DNA of 47,076 nucleotides from Nymphaea colorata (lineage: Eukaryota; Streptophyta; Magnoliopsida; Nymphaeales; Nymphaeaceae), in NCBI RefSeq assembly GCF_008831285.2, contig NW_022204580.1:1-47076 (forward strand), given 5' to 3'. A program made the translations under genes and the position numbers. Of the stretch, positions 1 through 9,095 are shown piece after piece. The notes under the pieces are model-generated. The model saw only the letters and a program-made list of their open reading frames with translations, searched no databases and was not told the DNA's origin. Every line of letters starts with the position of its first letter. Position 1 is the stretch's first letter.

Positions 1-69
1 CCAACCCCAACCCCAACCCCAACCCCAACCCCAACCCCAACCCCAACCCCAACCCCAACCCCAACCCCC
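1..69. repeat. Left telomere, CCCCAA repeats
   Basis: Perfect tandem CCCCAA units run from the first base to about position 69, where the register ends in a run of Cs and unique sequence begins. The C-rich strand reads inward, as expected for a 5' chromosome end in ciliates with GGGGTT telomeres (Tetrahymena-type repeat). The matching G-rich repeat at the other end shows the window is a whole macronuclear chromosome. Confidence 0.98.
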
Positions 70-337
70 GCCATTTTTTCAGTAAATATTGATGGACCAT
101 ATATGTGATATCAGCTAGGACGAGAACAGGCATAACTGTTTTGATGAAAAATGGGTAGTTATGGAATCTTGGTTGTGCTCCTATTCTAGTCTACTAGGCC
201 GTCCTATTATTCTCAGACTAATTTACAGTTATGCGAGAGATAAAATTCCAAATTATCCTAGCTAAGTTTCCACAAGCACCTTAAGGAATTATGATTGGGA
301 ACAGAAAAAGGCTAGCCAACTTGAATTCAATCGCAAC
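70..337. other. Left subtelomeric spacer
   Basis: AT-leaning sequence between the telomere and the first recognisable repeat fragment. I see no open frame with protein-like composition, no RNA gene and no internal repeat here. Confidence 0.6.
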
Positions 338-540
338 TAAGTCCTTAAGTCGAAAGACGTCCTCAGCTTCCTCGTGACGCTTGTTTCGGAGTGTATGTGA
401 TCGCTGAGCTCGATAAGAAGATCCCTCAGAACAGGTTCGTGCACCTGGACGAGTATAAGGAGTACGGTAGGACCCTGACCAGCCTGAGGCTGCGCTTTGA
501 CTTCATCGATTAGGAGGAAGAGGCCTGGTAGATCCTCTGA
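338..540 (+). pseudogene. Fragment of the 'KRCFFC' subtelomeric family (3' part)
   Basis: This stretch matches the second half of the longer copy at 3124-3446: it carries the counterparts of SKEVLSF, VIAELD, KIPQN, FVHLDEYKEY and RTLTSL in order. The 5' half, including the CFFC motif, is absent, and a TGA interrupts the frame near 378. It is richer in G and C than its surroundings, like the other long copy. Unlike that copy it reads smoothly past the RTLTS segment, which helps locate the frameshift there. The family is not one I recognise. Confidence 0.5.
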
Positions 541-639
541 TCTTTCTAACCTCTATGTGATGATCCGACCAAACCTGCATAAATACTATAACCGTGCTTC
601 CTTCCCCATCTGCCATCATACCTTTTTAATGGTCTTTGG

Positions 640-1030
640 GAAACCTCAAATGATTTTTCTTTGTCACCATCGTCCATAATCCCCCAATTCTTCGGAGCTT
701 TACGAAGTGAAGGATGCTAGGGTGCGAGGCCTTGGCCTTCTGTCTGCTTCCACTTTAGTGAACACGCACAGTGGTGGAAACGACAGTGAGTAGCACATGC
801 ATGTATACCCCTGCTGACCACAAAATAAAAACCGAAGCCCCGCCCGTCAGTAACATACTCGGAAGGCTCAACTGATCGAGGCTGTGAGTGAGACAGAATG
901 GGAGGAAGCGAACCGGTGGAAATTTAAAAACGAAAAAGGCAGATTTTGTTGAGCGCAAAGGAAGCGAAGAAAGACAGTGGGAGGAAGGGGAAGGCCAGGT
1001 AGGATAAGCAACAGTGCTTTATGCTAATCT
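640..1030. repeat. Dispersed subtelomeric repeat (upstream element), copy 1
   Basis: Sequence here (TACGAAGTGAAGGATGC, GGGTGCGAGG, an AACTGATCGAGGCTGTGAG-like segment and a run of GGAAGCGAA motifs) recurs at 3540-3920, 4484-4790 and 6231-6540. In the first and second copies it precedes the promoter block of a cysteine-rich secreted gene or its deletion derivative. No convincing protein frame is shared between copies, so I treat it as noncoding repeat sequence. The rest of 541-1098 holds nothing else I recognise. Confidence 0.6.
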
Positions 1031-1147
1031 ATGGCGGATTCGGCCTTTCAAAAAAAAAGTTTGATGTTTAGCTACCGTGATTTTATCGCCCCAAAATTTC
1101 AGTTATTAATAATCATTGTATATAAATTTTATCATAATCTCTTGCCG

Positions 1148-1525
1148 ATGAGCTTCAAGCTTTTGTTGGCTCTTGCCACTCTTCTGGCCTTCTCCACTGC
1201 ACTGAACCTTCGTTTTGCCTATGAGGGACAGTATGCCTGGTGCACCTTCGATGACGGAAACAGATGCTCCAACAACGACTGACAGCCTGAGATACTGCTC
1301 CGAATATGGATGATGCCAAGGAACCTCTAGACCCGCCAAGAATGGCAACTACAGATACGATGAGGCCGTCACCGGAAACAGGTGCCCTGAAGGCTAAGGT
1401 GACTGTGACTGGAAGAACAGAGAATACTACTGTGACGGAAACCGAAGATGCCTTCTTTGGGATGATGCAACGGATCATCAAGGTGACCCTGATTCGACCA
1501 GGATTCAATCCTAAATTCTATAAAA
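1148..1525 (+). pseudogene. Cysteine-rich secreted protein, decayed two-module copy
   Basis: An ATG at 1148 opens a signal peptide of the array family (MSFKLLLALATLLAFSTALN) followed by AYEGQYAWCTF and DDGNRCSNND. An in-frame TGA at 1280-1282 then ends the frame, at a place where the intact relatives continue NQCDGQR; several bases have been lost there. Downstream the second module can still be followed (NYRYDEAVTGNRCPEG, YYCDGNRRC), but its terminal GWCQGTSR is replaced by unrelated residues. The upstream block at 1099-1147 is a diverged version of the conserved promoter of the family. More than one lesion is present, so this is probably a real pseudogene and not just a sequencing error. Confidence 0.75.
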
Positions 1526-2204
1526 CCAACTATTCTATTCAACGATAAAGCTATACTTTTAATATAAATGAATCGCCAAAGATCACTATAAAGAAATTTG
1601 GGAAAAAGGAGGCTAATCCAACCAGAAGTTGTCGTAAGGGGAGTTTCCTTGGCATCCGTTGTATGCATGGCTTGCTAGGTACTATAGGGTGCCAACTCCA
1701 GATCATTAAAGCCGAGGCTTTAAGCAAAAGTGGTATGGCATGCTCAAAGCTAGCTTGACCAAGGAGCTGAGGCTAGTGAAGAGAACAGCCAGCTGCTTGG
1801 CATCTAGTGAAAAAGGCTCATGATCATCCACACTATGAAGTATTGCCCATAGTCGTTACTTAAGCCGAAAGGCATCAAAATTCAAGCGACTCTTGATGAT
1901 GTCTGCCACAATGAATCCTATCAAGGCTTAAATTTGAACTTTTCTAGGAATGAGCTGTTAATAGGGCAGTGCCTAGGGCAAGTAAATTTTAAGTAGAGTG
2001 ATGCTTGTATTGGAAGAATGGCTATCCATTATGAATCTCAGTTTTTAATCCTTTTGTATATCTTTAAGATATGTGCTGAGGAATAAACCTCTCTTTCTGC
2101 GTTCATCTTCTAATTTGCAAATCATTTCTCTTCTTTTGAGGTTTTTTTCTCACGAAGAACAATGTGCTTAGTACATCTTCAAAAAAAAAAAACATTAAAT
2201 AAGC
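1526..2204. repeat. 3' flank and fragments of other subtelomeric repeats
   Basis: No gene. The first ~150 bases match the 3' flank seen behind most array genes (a GGCATCCGTT, CTTGCTAGGTACT, AGATCATTAAA series). About 1770-1920 matches the AACAGCCAGCTG...AAGGCTCATGATCATCCA...TTACTTAAGCCGAAAGGCA segment that precedes the divergent array members at 8440 and 18298, but here that gene itself is only a stub. The remainder matches the spacer inside the 1.8-kb tandem units. Confidence 0.6.
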
Positions 2205-2486
2205 ATGTACAGCGTCGCCAGCTTGTTTGGCTCTGCTCGTTTTCTTGACGACGTTAGCAAGCATAAAGTCTTAGCAGACTGCCTTTTCCAAAAAGAAAAA
2301 CAGAAGCCCCAACTTGGTAATCAACTGCTTTCATTACAAATTTGGTCAGAACTGATAAAAATAAAGCAAAAAATCTCGGCAGAAAGAGATGCATGCCCTT
2401 AGCTTGAATAAGTCAGGCGACTTCGATATTAAGATTAATAATTAACCCGATTTTAAATCATTTTTAAGCTTTTTCAATCAATTTGA
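2205..2486 (+). CDS. Hypothetical protein, 'FLDDVSKHK' subtelomeric family
   Basis: With TAA/TAG read as Glu, the ATG at 2205 opens a 93-codon frame that ends at TGA 2484-2486. The product starts MYSVASLFGSARFLDDVSKH, continues through a helical charged stretch (SELIKIKQKISAERDA) and ends acidic/basic (LEEVRRLRYEDEELTRF). I do not recognise it. Diverged homologous copies with the same SKHK, IKIKQ and KER segments lie at 12245, 14048 and 15850 inside the 1.8-kb units, where they are interrupted. Conservation of the protein-level pattern argues that it was once coding; whether this copy is expressed is unknown. Confidence 0.4.
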
Positions 2487-2696
2487 AAAAAACAACTGGC
2501 TGTGATGAGTAAGAAGAAGAGATAGCTGAGATCATAAAGAAAACTGGTAGATGAGTTGCTTAAACCATACTGATTTGTTTTATTCTATCATGACTATTAT
2601 TTATAGAAATAAATTTGTATGATTGGCTAACTTTTGCCTTTAATAGAGTTACTAATAATCCTCAAGATATAATAATAATTTTAACATATCTTATCA

Positions 2697-2900
2697 ATGA
2701 GCCTCAAACTTTTATTGGCCCTCTTTGCCCTTCTGGCCTTATCCAGCGCCCTGAGCTTAGTTCTACCCATGATGGAGACTCTCCTGATTACCAATTTGAT
2801 GAGAATACACCGGAAACAGATGCCATACGACAACCAATGTGACGGAAAGAGGAAATGTTCCTGGTACGGATGGTGCCAGGAACCGCGAGACCTTGATTAG
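2697..2900 (+). pseudogene. Cysteine-rich secreted protein, one-module copy with frameshifts
   Basis: The ATG at 2697 starts a good signal peptide (MSLKLLLALFALLALSSALS). Compared with the intact one-module copy at 8892, one base is missing just after the signal peptide (near 2758) and another near 2880, in a run of Gs, so the four-cysteine module NQCDGKRKCSWYGWCQ falls partly out of frame. Everything else is colinear with the 8892 gene. The upstream block 2648-2696 carries the family promoter motif ending AACATATCTTATCA-ATG. If the single-base losses are sequencing errors, this is an intact ~67-residue gene; as written it is broken. Confidence 0.7.
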
Positions 2901-3123
2901 ACAATGATTCAATACAAAATCTTAAACCCACCCTATTTATCCACCAATAAGATTAGATATAAGGAGCGTTTGGCAAAAATTGAGAGGAACCGAACCAGAA
3001 TTTCCATTAAAAAAGTCTCCTCGGCATCCGTTACATCAAAATATTGCTAGTACTGTAGGGTGTCAACTTACAGATCATTAAAATCGAGTTTTGTTTACCA
3101 GTAGCATGGCTACTCAAGTCTGA

Positions 3124-3446
3124 GTCTTTGACAAGGAGAAGGAGGTTCTAAGGAAGCGCGAAAAGGAACAGCCTACCAGCAAGAAATCTACTGTGGGCAA
3201 AAGATGCTTCTTCTGCGGAGTTGTGGAGGAAGGCCTTAAGTCGAAGGAGGTCCTCAGCTTCATCGTCGGCGATGGTTTCGGAGTGAATGTGATCGCTGAG
3301 CTAGACGGGAAGATCCCTCAGAACAAATTCGTGCACTTGGACGAGTACAAGGAGTACGATCGGACCCTGACCAGCTGAAGCTGAGCTTTGGCTTCGTCGA
3401 TGAGGCCTACTTCCCCAAGGAGCAGGAGGCCTGGTAGGCCCTCTGA
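3124..3446 (+). pseudogene. 'KRCFFC' family gene, longest copy, start not found, one frameshift
   Basis: A protein-like frame begins near 3124 and runs FDKEKEVLRKREKEQPTSKK, GKRCFFCGVVEEGLKSKEV, VIAELDGKIPQNKFVHLDEY, then meets TGA at 3376-3378. Shifting by one base restores LKLSFGFVDEAYFPKEQEAW to a TGA at 3444-3446, and the shifted reading agrees with the fragment at 338-540. No in-frame ATG is visible upstream. The composition is more GC-rich and codon-like than the surrounding spacer, so this looks like a relic of a real, once conserved gene. CxxC could bind metal, but one pair alone does not define a domain. Truncated 5' pieces recur at about 6046, 7790, 9330, 13365, 15167 and 17635. Confidence 0.5.
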
Positions 3447-3940
3447 TCTTTCTAACCTCTATGTGATGATCTCAGCAAAACTTATAAATACAACAACCGT
3501 GCTTCCTTCCCCATCTGCCACCATACCGTTTTAGCTGGTTTTTGGAGACTCAGATGATGTTCCTCTGCCATCATCGTCCATAATCCCCAATCTTCGGAGT
3601 CTTACGAAGTGAAGGATGCGAGGGTGCGAGGCCTTTTGCCTTCTGTCTGCTTCCACTTTAGGGAATACGCACAGTGGTGGAAAGGACAGTGAGTAGGTAC
3701 ATGCGTGTATACCCGCTGACCGTAAGATAAAAACCGAAGCCTCCGCCAGCCAGGGAGATGCTCGAAGCTCAACTGGTTGAGCTGTGAGGCAGTCCGCCTG
3801 CGAGGAAGCGGATCGATTGAAATTATAAAGAAATAGGAGGTTTTGTTGGGCGGAAAGGAAGCGAAGGAGGAGAGTGGGAGAAGGGGAAGACCAGGAGGAA
3901 AACTACACTGTTTATGCTATTCTATGGCAGCTTGGCTTTT
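3447..3940. repeat. Dispersed subtelomeric repeat (upstream element), copy 2
   Basis: Continues from the 3' side of the preceding gene fragment (the shared TGATCTTTCTAACCTCTATGTG segment also follows the 338-540 fragment) into the same upstream element as 640-1030. No gene is supported in this stretch. Confidence 0.6.
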
Positions 3941-3957
3941 CGAAAAAAAAAGTTTTA

Positions 3958-4230
3958 TGTTTGGCTACCGTGATTTTTCTGGCCTTAAAATTCCAGTTAT
4001 AAATAATCATCTTATTTTAATTTATAAATTTTATTGATAACTTCAAGGCCCCCTAAAAGTGCCAACTACTACTACGATGAGAATATCACCAGGAAAAAAT
4101 GTCCTATCGGACCTATTGATCCAAACTGGCCCACCAGAAACTACTATTGTGACGGAAACAGAGTTTGCTCGGCCGATTGATGCTGCTAAGGAACTGCAAG
4201 ATGATTCACCTGATTCGATACCAAATCCTA
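3958..4230 (+). pseudogene. Promoter fused to second module: internally deleted array copy
   Basis: The sequence up to about 4036 matches the promoter region of the copy at 1148 (GGCTACCGTGATTTT..., CCAGTTATAAATAATCAT, AATTTTAT). Where the ATG, signal peptide and first module should follow, it jumps directly to a ...GTGCCAACTACTACTACGATGAG junction and the second module: NYYYDENITRKKCP, then RNYYCDGNRVCSAD followed by TGA. Thus the start codon, signal peptide and first module have been deleted. The remaining cysteines C, C and C are in register, but GWCQGTSR is lost. A clear decay product of the family. Confidence 0.65.
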
Positions 4231-5005
4231 AATCTTGGCATTTTTATTGAGTTCTACTTTATTAGAAATATATTCCAAGCTCCCCCTAACAAAGTGGAAT
4301 CGTGAAAATAAAATTAAGCCGATTCACTCGGAACACTTAAGAAGCATGTTTAGTTGTAGCTATAGGCTTTCTAGTCCAAGGTGAACCATGGTCTTCCTAG
4401 CCTCTGTGAGATGATTACAAAGCAAGCACCATAAGTTATCGGTATATTTCCTCCGGGGTGTCCAAAGAATGCTTCCTCTGCCATCATCGTTTTTAGCCCA
4501 CCGAAGCTTCGGAACCTGAAGAAGTGCAAAATGCAAGGGTGCGAGGTGTTCTTTTTGATTCCATTCAGAGAAGGCTCGTGCGGTGGAAAAGACTGGGAGG
4601 AAGAGAATTCCTGCCAGTCCTTTCCAACTATAAAAAGATAGAAGGCGCCTGCTAAGGCAGGGACATGCACAGAAGGTCCAACTGATCGAGGCTGTGAGGC
4701 AGTCTGCCTGGGAAGAAGCGAATCGGCCGAAATTTATTAAGGAAATAGGAGGTTTTTTTTAGGCGGAAGGGAAAAGAAAGAGGATAGTAGGCGAAATTTC
4801 ACGGAGGATGACCCAAAATGTTTATGTAAATTGATCCATAGTCTTAATTTAAGACATAAGATGGACTAGCACTGCTAGTCTTAGTTCGAGAGTTTTATTT
4901 TCTCAAAAAAATATAGGCCTCTTCTGTAAAAAGTGGAATCGCTTTCCCTTCAAAGTTATATATGCTGGATCCAAGATGCAATTTTAATTTAGTAATATCT
5001 TGCTG
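4231..5005. other. Spacer before decayed array member, no gene
   Basis: Contains the third copy of the upstream element and AT-rich sequence. An open stretch on the minus strand exists between about 4371 and 4670, but it is simply reproduced in the duplicated block and shares no protein-like pattern with other copies of the same repeat, so I do not call it. Confidence 0.5.
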
Positions 5006-5345
5006 ATGAGATTCAAACCGTTATCAGCCATTGTTGCCCTTCTGGCTTTATCCAGTGCATGAGCCTTCTTCTAATCACGAAGAACAATATGCCTATTCCA
5101 CTTATGATGAATCGCAATCACAAAACATACGCATCAACGATAACTATAGTGTGATGGACAAAGATATTGCGTAACTTATTACCAGGTAACCTCTAGACAC
5201 ATATCCAAAGACGTCAACCAATGCTACGATGAGCCCCTCACCGGAAATAAGCGGCCCACCAACTCATCCCACCGTGACTGGAAAAACAGAAAGAGAAATA
5301 AGCTCTCAACGTGAGTTAAACAGATAATCTCGAGGCTTCCGCAGA
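4484..5345. repeat. Segmental duplication, copy A (partner 6231-7096)
   Basis: From about GCCATCATCG at 4484 to the AGATAATCTC near 5330 the sequence is almost identical to 6231-7096, about 1,751 bases downstream. The block contains an upstream-element copy, a spacer and the decayed array member at 5006. Only scattered single-base differences are seen, so the duplication is recent compared with the decay of the gene inside it. Confidence 0.85.
5006..5322 (+). pseudogene. Cysteine-rich secreted protein, heavily decayed copy
   Basis: MRFKPLSAIVALLALSSA opens at 5006 and is terminated by TGA because a base is missing from the ...AGTGC(C)CTGAGCCTT... segment. Downstream, YDE..., YYQ and the YDEPLTGNK-like second module can be aligned by eye, but the cysteine codons are mostly gone (for example TGC to CGG in the NKC position). 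It is an old pseudogene carried along in the segmental duplication; its twin is at 6757. Confidence 0.7.
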
Positions 5346-5600
5346 TAATTTAACCAATATTAAATGGTCCTAAAGCGTTTTTAATCAATATGCAAAAACA
5401 ACTGGCTGGGATGAGTCAGAAGAAACGAAAGATGGGAAGAAGAGAAAGTTGCTTGATGAATTGTTTAAACAATAATGATAAAGTTTATATAATCATTAAT
5501 AACAACTTTTCAAATAACTTGGGTGATTAGCTAACTTTTTGCTTTAATTAGAATTACTGATAACTCTCATGATATATATTTAATTTTAACATATCTAACA

Positions 5601-5800
5601 ATGAGCCTCAAGCTTCTCTTGGCCCTTTTGCCCTTCTGGCCTTCTCCAGCGCCCTGAGCCTTAGTTCTGCCCACGATGGAAACTCTCCTGATTACAAATA
5701 TGATGAGGGACCCGCCAGAGGCAGATGCAGGGACAACAACCAATGTGACGGAAACAGATACTGCTCCGCTTACGGATGGTGTCAGGGAACCTCAAGATGA
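5601..5800 (+). pseudogene. Cysteine-rich secreted protein, one-module copy, single frameshift
   Basis: ATG at 5601; MSLKLLLAL then one base is missing (CCTTTTGCC where relatives have CCTCTTTGCC), so the rest of the signal peptide is out of frame. After correcting that one base the remainder is perfect: YKYDEGPARGRCRDNNQC, DGNRYCSAYGWCQGTSR and TGA at 5798-5800. All four cysteines and the GWCQGTSR end are preserved. The promoter block at 5552-5600 is intact. With only a single homopolymer-adjacent lesion this may be a functional gene with a sequencing error. Confidence 0.75.
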
Positions 5801-6230
5801 CCTTGATTCGGCCATGATTCAATCCAAAATCCTAAACCCACCTATTTATCCATCAATAAAACTTAGACTTAGATATAAAGGCCTTTTGGGAAAAATTGAG
5901 TGGAATCCAGCCAGAATTTCCCGTAAAGAGAGTCTCCTTGTCATCCGTTACATCAAATAACTTGCTAGGTACTGTAAGGTGTTAGTTCCTGATCATTAAA
6001 ATCGAGTTTTTGTCCACAAGTGGTGAGGGCCTATTCAAGTCTGATTCTTTGACAAGGAGAAGGAGGTTCTAAGGGAAGCGCGAAAAGGAACAGCCTACCA
6101 GCGAGAAATCTACTGTGGGCAAAAGATGCTTCTTCTGTGGTGTTTGATAAGTTAGGAAAAACTGAACCAGGATAAGGTTGTATGGGAGCGTTAATTTATT
6201 CATGAAACTGGAAGGTTAGAAACTTTTTTC
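5801..6230. repeat. Array 3' flank plus truncated 'KRCFFC' fragment
   Basis: The typical 3' flank of array genes (AATTGAGTGGAATC, GAGTCTCCTTG, TTGCTAGGTACTGTA) leads into a piece of the KRCFFC family (about 6046-6140) that stops abruptly after CTTCTTCTGTGGTGTTTGATAAG. That same truncation point is seen in most other fragments, so the truncated form itself has been multiplied. Confidence 0.6.
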
Positions 6231-7096
6231 TGCCATCATCGTCTTTAACCCACTGAAGCTTCGGAACCTGAAGAAGTGAAAAATGCAAGGGTGCGAGGTG
6301 TTCTTTTTGATTCCATTCAGAGAAGGCTCGTGCGGTGGAAAAGACTGGGAGGAAGAGAATTCCTGCCAGTCCTTTCCAACTATAAAAAGATAGAAGGCGC
6401 CTGCTAAGGCAGGGACATGCACAGAAGGTCCAACTGATCGAGGCTGTGAGGCAGTCTGCCTGGGAAGAAGCGAATCGGCCGAAATTTATTAAGGAAATAG
6501 GAGGTTTTTTTTAGGCGGAAGGGAAAGAAAGAGGATAGTAGGCGAAATTTCACGGAGGATGACCCAAAATGTTTATGTAAATTGATCCATAGTCTTAATT
6601 TAAGACATAAGATGGACTAGCACTGCTAGTCTTAGTTCGAGAGTTTTATTTTCTCAAAAAAATATAGGCCTCTTCTGTAAAAAGTGGAATCGCTTTCCCT
6701 ACAAAGTTATATATGCTGGATCCAAGATGCAATTTTAATTTAGTAATATCTTGCTGATGAGATTCAAACCGTTATCAGCCATTGTTGCCCTTCTGGCTTT
6801 ATCCAGTGCATGAGCCTTCTTCTAATCACGAAGAACAATATGCCTATTCCACTTATGATGAATCGCAATCACAAAACATACGCATCAACGATAACTATAG
6901 TGTGATGGACAAAGATATTGCGTAACTTATTACCAGGTAACCTCTAGACACATATCCAAAGACGTCAACCAATGCTACGATGAGCCCCTCACCGGAAATA
7001 AGCGGCCCACCAACTCATCCCACCGTGACTGGAAAAACAGAAAGAGAAATAAGCTCTCAACGTGAGTTAAACAGATAATCTCAAGACTTCCGCAGA
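6231..7096. repeat. Segmental duplication, copy B (partner 4484-5345)
   Basis: Near-identical to 4484-5345, including the decayed array gene. One scattered difference is a base lost from the GGAAAAGAAAGAGG segment. After about 7096 the copies become only loosely similar and run into their separate promoters. Confidence 0.85.
6757..7073 (+). pseudogene. Cysteine-rich secreted protein, heavily decayed copy (duplicate)
   Basis: Duplicate of the pseudogene at 5006: the same MRFKPLSAIVALLALSSA start followed by TGA, and the same losses of cysteine codons. Because both copies share all lesions, the gene was dead before the block was duplicated. Confidence 0.7.
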
Positions 7097-7355
7097 TAAT
7101 TTAACCAATATTAAATGGTCCTAAAGCATTTTTAATCAGTATACAAAAACAACTGGCTGGAATGAGTCGAAAGAAATGAAGATGGGAAGAAGAGAAAAGT
7201 TGCTTGATGGTTTGTTAAAGCCATAATGATTAATTTTATCTAATCACAATAATAACTTTTCAAAATAAGCATGGATAATTAGTTAACTTTTGCTTTAATT
7301 AGAATTACTGATTACGTTCATGATATATATATATATAATCTTAACATATCTAACA

Positions 7356-7553
7356 ATGAGCCTCAAACTTTTATTGGCCCTCTTTGCCCTTCTGGCCTTC
7401 TCCAGCGCCCTGAGCCTAAGTTCTGCCCATGATGGAAACTCTCCTGATTACAAATATGATGAGGGACCAGCCACAACAGATGCAGGGACGACAGCCAATG
7501 TGACGGAAACAGAAATGTTCCCCTTACGGATATGTCGGGGAACCTCTAGATGA
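7356..7553 (+). CDS. Cysteine-rich secreted family member, frame-altered one-module copy
   Basis: ATG at 7356, signal peptide MSLKLLLALFALLAFSSALS, then SSAHDGNSPDYKYDEGP in the family frame. One base is missing in the following segment, so the middle reads in another frame (TTDAGTTANVTETE) before a second indel returns it to the family frame for the last residues (RGTSR) and TGA 7551-7553. The product would be a secreted 65-residue protein that has lost the CDGxRxC core and keeps one cysteine (RICRGTSR). Whether it is an altered functional variant or two sequencing errors cannot be decided here. Promoter block 7306-7355 is intact, with an expanded AT dinucleotide run. Confidence 0.6.
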   Translation: MSLKLLLALFALLAFSSALSLSSAHDGNSPDYKYDEGPATTDAGTTANVTETEMFPLRICRGTSR

Positions 7554-7977
7554 CCTTGATTCGGCCATGATTCAATCCAAAATCCTAAAACCCAACCTAT
7601 TTATCCACCAATAAGAGTTAAATATAAAGAGCTTTTGGAAAAATTGAGTGGAATCAAACCAGAATTTCCCATAAAGAGAGTCTCCTTGCCGTCCGTTGCA
7701 TTAAATAACTTGTTTGGCACTGTAGGGTGTCAACTTCCATATCATTGAAATCGAGTTTTTGTCCGCCAGTGGTGAGGGCCCATTCAAGTCTGATTCTTTG
7801 ACAAGGAGAAGGAGGTTCTTAGGGAAGCGCGAAAAGGAACAGCCTACCAGCAAGAAATCTACTATTGGCAAAAGATGCTTCTTCTGTGGTGTTTGATAAG
7901 TTAGGAAAAACTGAACCAGCATAAGGTTGCATGGGAGCGTTAATTTATTCATGAAACTGGAAGGTTAGAAACTTTTT
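7554..7977. repeat. Array 3' flank plus truncated 'KRCFFC' fragment
   Basis: Same arrangement as 5801-6230: 3' flank of array genes, then the KRCFFC fragment ending at GTGTTTGATAAG, then a short GGAAAAACTGAACCAG...GGAGCGTTAATTTATTCATG segment that leads into the EVQAAK-family copy. No additional gene seen. Confidence 0.6.
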
Positions 7978-8290
7978 ATGGACTTCCATTCCTCAGAGGT
8001 GCAAGCTGCTAAGGCCGGGAGATGGCCATTTGCATGTGTCCTTGCTGATGTGCCAATTAAGTTTGAAAGATGAGCATGTTCGAATAGCAGCACTTCTGGT
8101 CTTATTCAAGCACACAGGAACTGGTCAGGAGCTAGATGATGCGAAGGAACTTCAAGACAGTCATAGTCCTCTCCATGGCAAGCTTATCAGGGCAGCCAAA
8201 TCTAAAATTCCGCAATATTGGTCCTGTCCGCTCAGACAAAAGTAGACTGAGAAGAAAGCGTGCTTAAGAGAAGGCAAAAGAGATGGCCCA
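7978..8290 (+). pseudogene. 'EVQAAK' subtelomeric family, frameshifted copy
   Basis: Homologous to the intact frame at 17814-18176. MDFHSSEVQAAKAG opens at 7978, but an extra base in AAGGCCGGG shifts the frame. From about 8030 the family frame is recovered: HVSLLMCQLSLKDEHVRIAA, LFKHTGTGQELDDAKELQD, HGKLIRAAKSKIPQYWS; it is lost again after that. A third, truncated copy is at 9508. I do not recognise the family. Confidence 0.5.
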
Positions 8291-8439
8291 GTAGATGCTG
8301 TTTCGAGCAGGCTAGTGAAGAGAACAGCCAGCTGTTTGGCATCTAGTGAAGAAGGCTCATGATCATCCAAAATCTTCTATAAAATATTGCTCATCGTCTT
8401 TACTTAAGCCGAAAGGCACCAAAATTCAAGCGACTCTTG

Positions 8440-8706
8440 ATGATGTCTGTCAAAATCAATTTTATCAAGCTTACATTTGACTTTTGCTGCTTTCGCTGTC
8501 TTTTGGCCTTTTTAAGCGCCCTGAGACTTCGCTTTACTCACAAAGGAATATATGTTCGGTACGTTTGCACCAGTTACTATCAACGCGAAGGACTATGCAA
8601 CTACCAAGCACTGGATGGTACCAAGGAAGCTCAGATAGTCAAGGCTCGTCCCAAAAGCCTAGCATTGAACCCACACAGAGAATAATTTTATTAAGGAAAA
8701 CCGTGA
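8440..8706 (+). pseudogene. Divergent array member with reduced cysteines, frameshifted
   Basis: MMSVKINFIKLTFDFCCFRC opens at 8440, then LLAFLSALRLRFTHKG, which resembles the end of the array signal peptide (LLAFSSALSLR) followed by THxG. The rest, YVRYVCTSYYQREGLCNY, matches the copy at 18298, after which one missing base shifts the frame so that the STGWYQGSS ending is lost and a different tail reads to TGA 8704-8706. Same upstream repeat segment as 18298. Probably a degenerate relative of the cysteine-rich family. Confidence 0.5.
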
Positions 8707-8842
8707 AATGAGGTTAGAGCATTGAAATTAAAGAACGATTTTGATAAATCAGTGAAGGGAGAGTACTTTAAATCCACAATCCTTTGGCTTAATTCTCAAG
8801 TTCTTAGGTCGCTCTAAAAAGAGAACCCATGCATAAATATAA

Positions 8843-8891
8843 ATTACTGACTACATTCATGATATATATATAATTTTAACATATCTTATCA
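8843..8891 (+). promoter_or_regulatory. Conserved upstream block of array gene 8892
   Basis: ATTACTGACTACATTCATGA, TATATATA, then TTTTAACATATCTTATCA immediately before the ATG. The same ~50-base block with only a few substitutions precedes every array copy that retains its 5' end. It contains a TATA-like run about 30 bases upstream of the start codon. Core promoter or 5' UTR function is inferred from conservation. Confidence 0.6.
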
Positions 8892-9095
8892 ATGAACCTC
8901 AAGTTTTTGTTGGCCCTTGTTGCCCTTCTGGCCTTATCCAGCGCCCTGAGCCTTCGCTCTACCCATGATGGAGACTATCCTGAATACCAATTTGATGAAG
9001 GACCCAAAGGAAACAGATGCAACACCGACCGCCAATGTGACGGAAGGAGACGCTGCTCCTTCAGCGGATGGTGCCAGGGAACCGCGAGACCTTGA
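8892..9095 (+). CDS. Secreted cysteine-rich protein, one module, intact
   Basis: Complete 67-residue frame, ATG 8892 to TGA 9093-9095, with no in-frame TAA/TAG. Residues 1-19 form a signal peptide (MNLKFLLALVALLALSSAL). The predicted mature part, about 48 residues, contains YPEYQFDEGPKGNRC, then RQCDGRRRCSFSGWCQGTAR and a final Pro. Four cysteines (NRC, QCDG, RRC, GWC) could form two disulfides. It is the single-module form of the family whose two-module forms lie at 12742-17358. Export to a secretory granule, the pellicle/stalk or the medium is inferred from the signal peptide alone; activity is unknown. Confidence 0.85.
   Translation: MNLKFLLALVALLALSSALSLRSTHDGDYPEYQFDEGPKGNRCNTDRQCDGRRRCSFSGWCQGTARP

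Noticed and set aside
4371-4670. Minus-strand ORF starting MHVPALAGAFYLFIVGK, repeated at 6216-6422
   Set aside because: The second occurrence exists only because the segment is duplicated. The same repeat element elsewhere (640-1030, 3540-3920) does not keep the frame.
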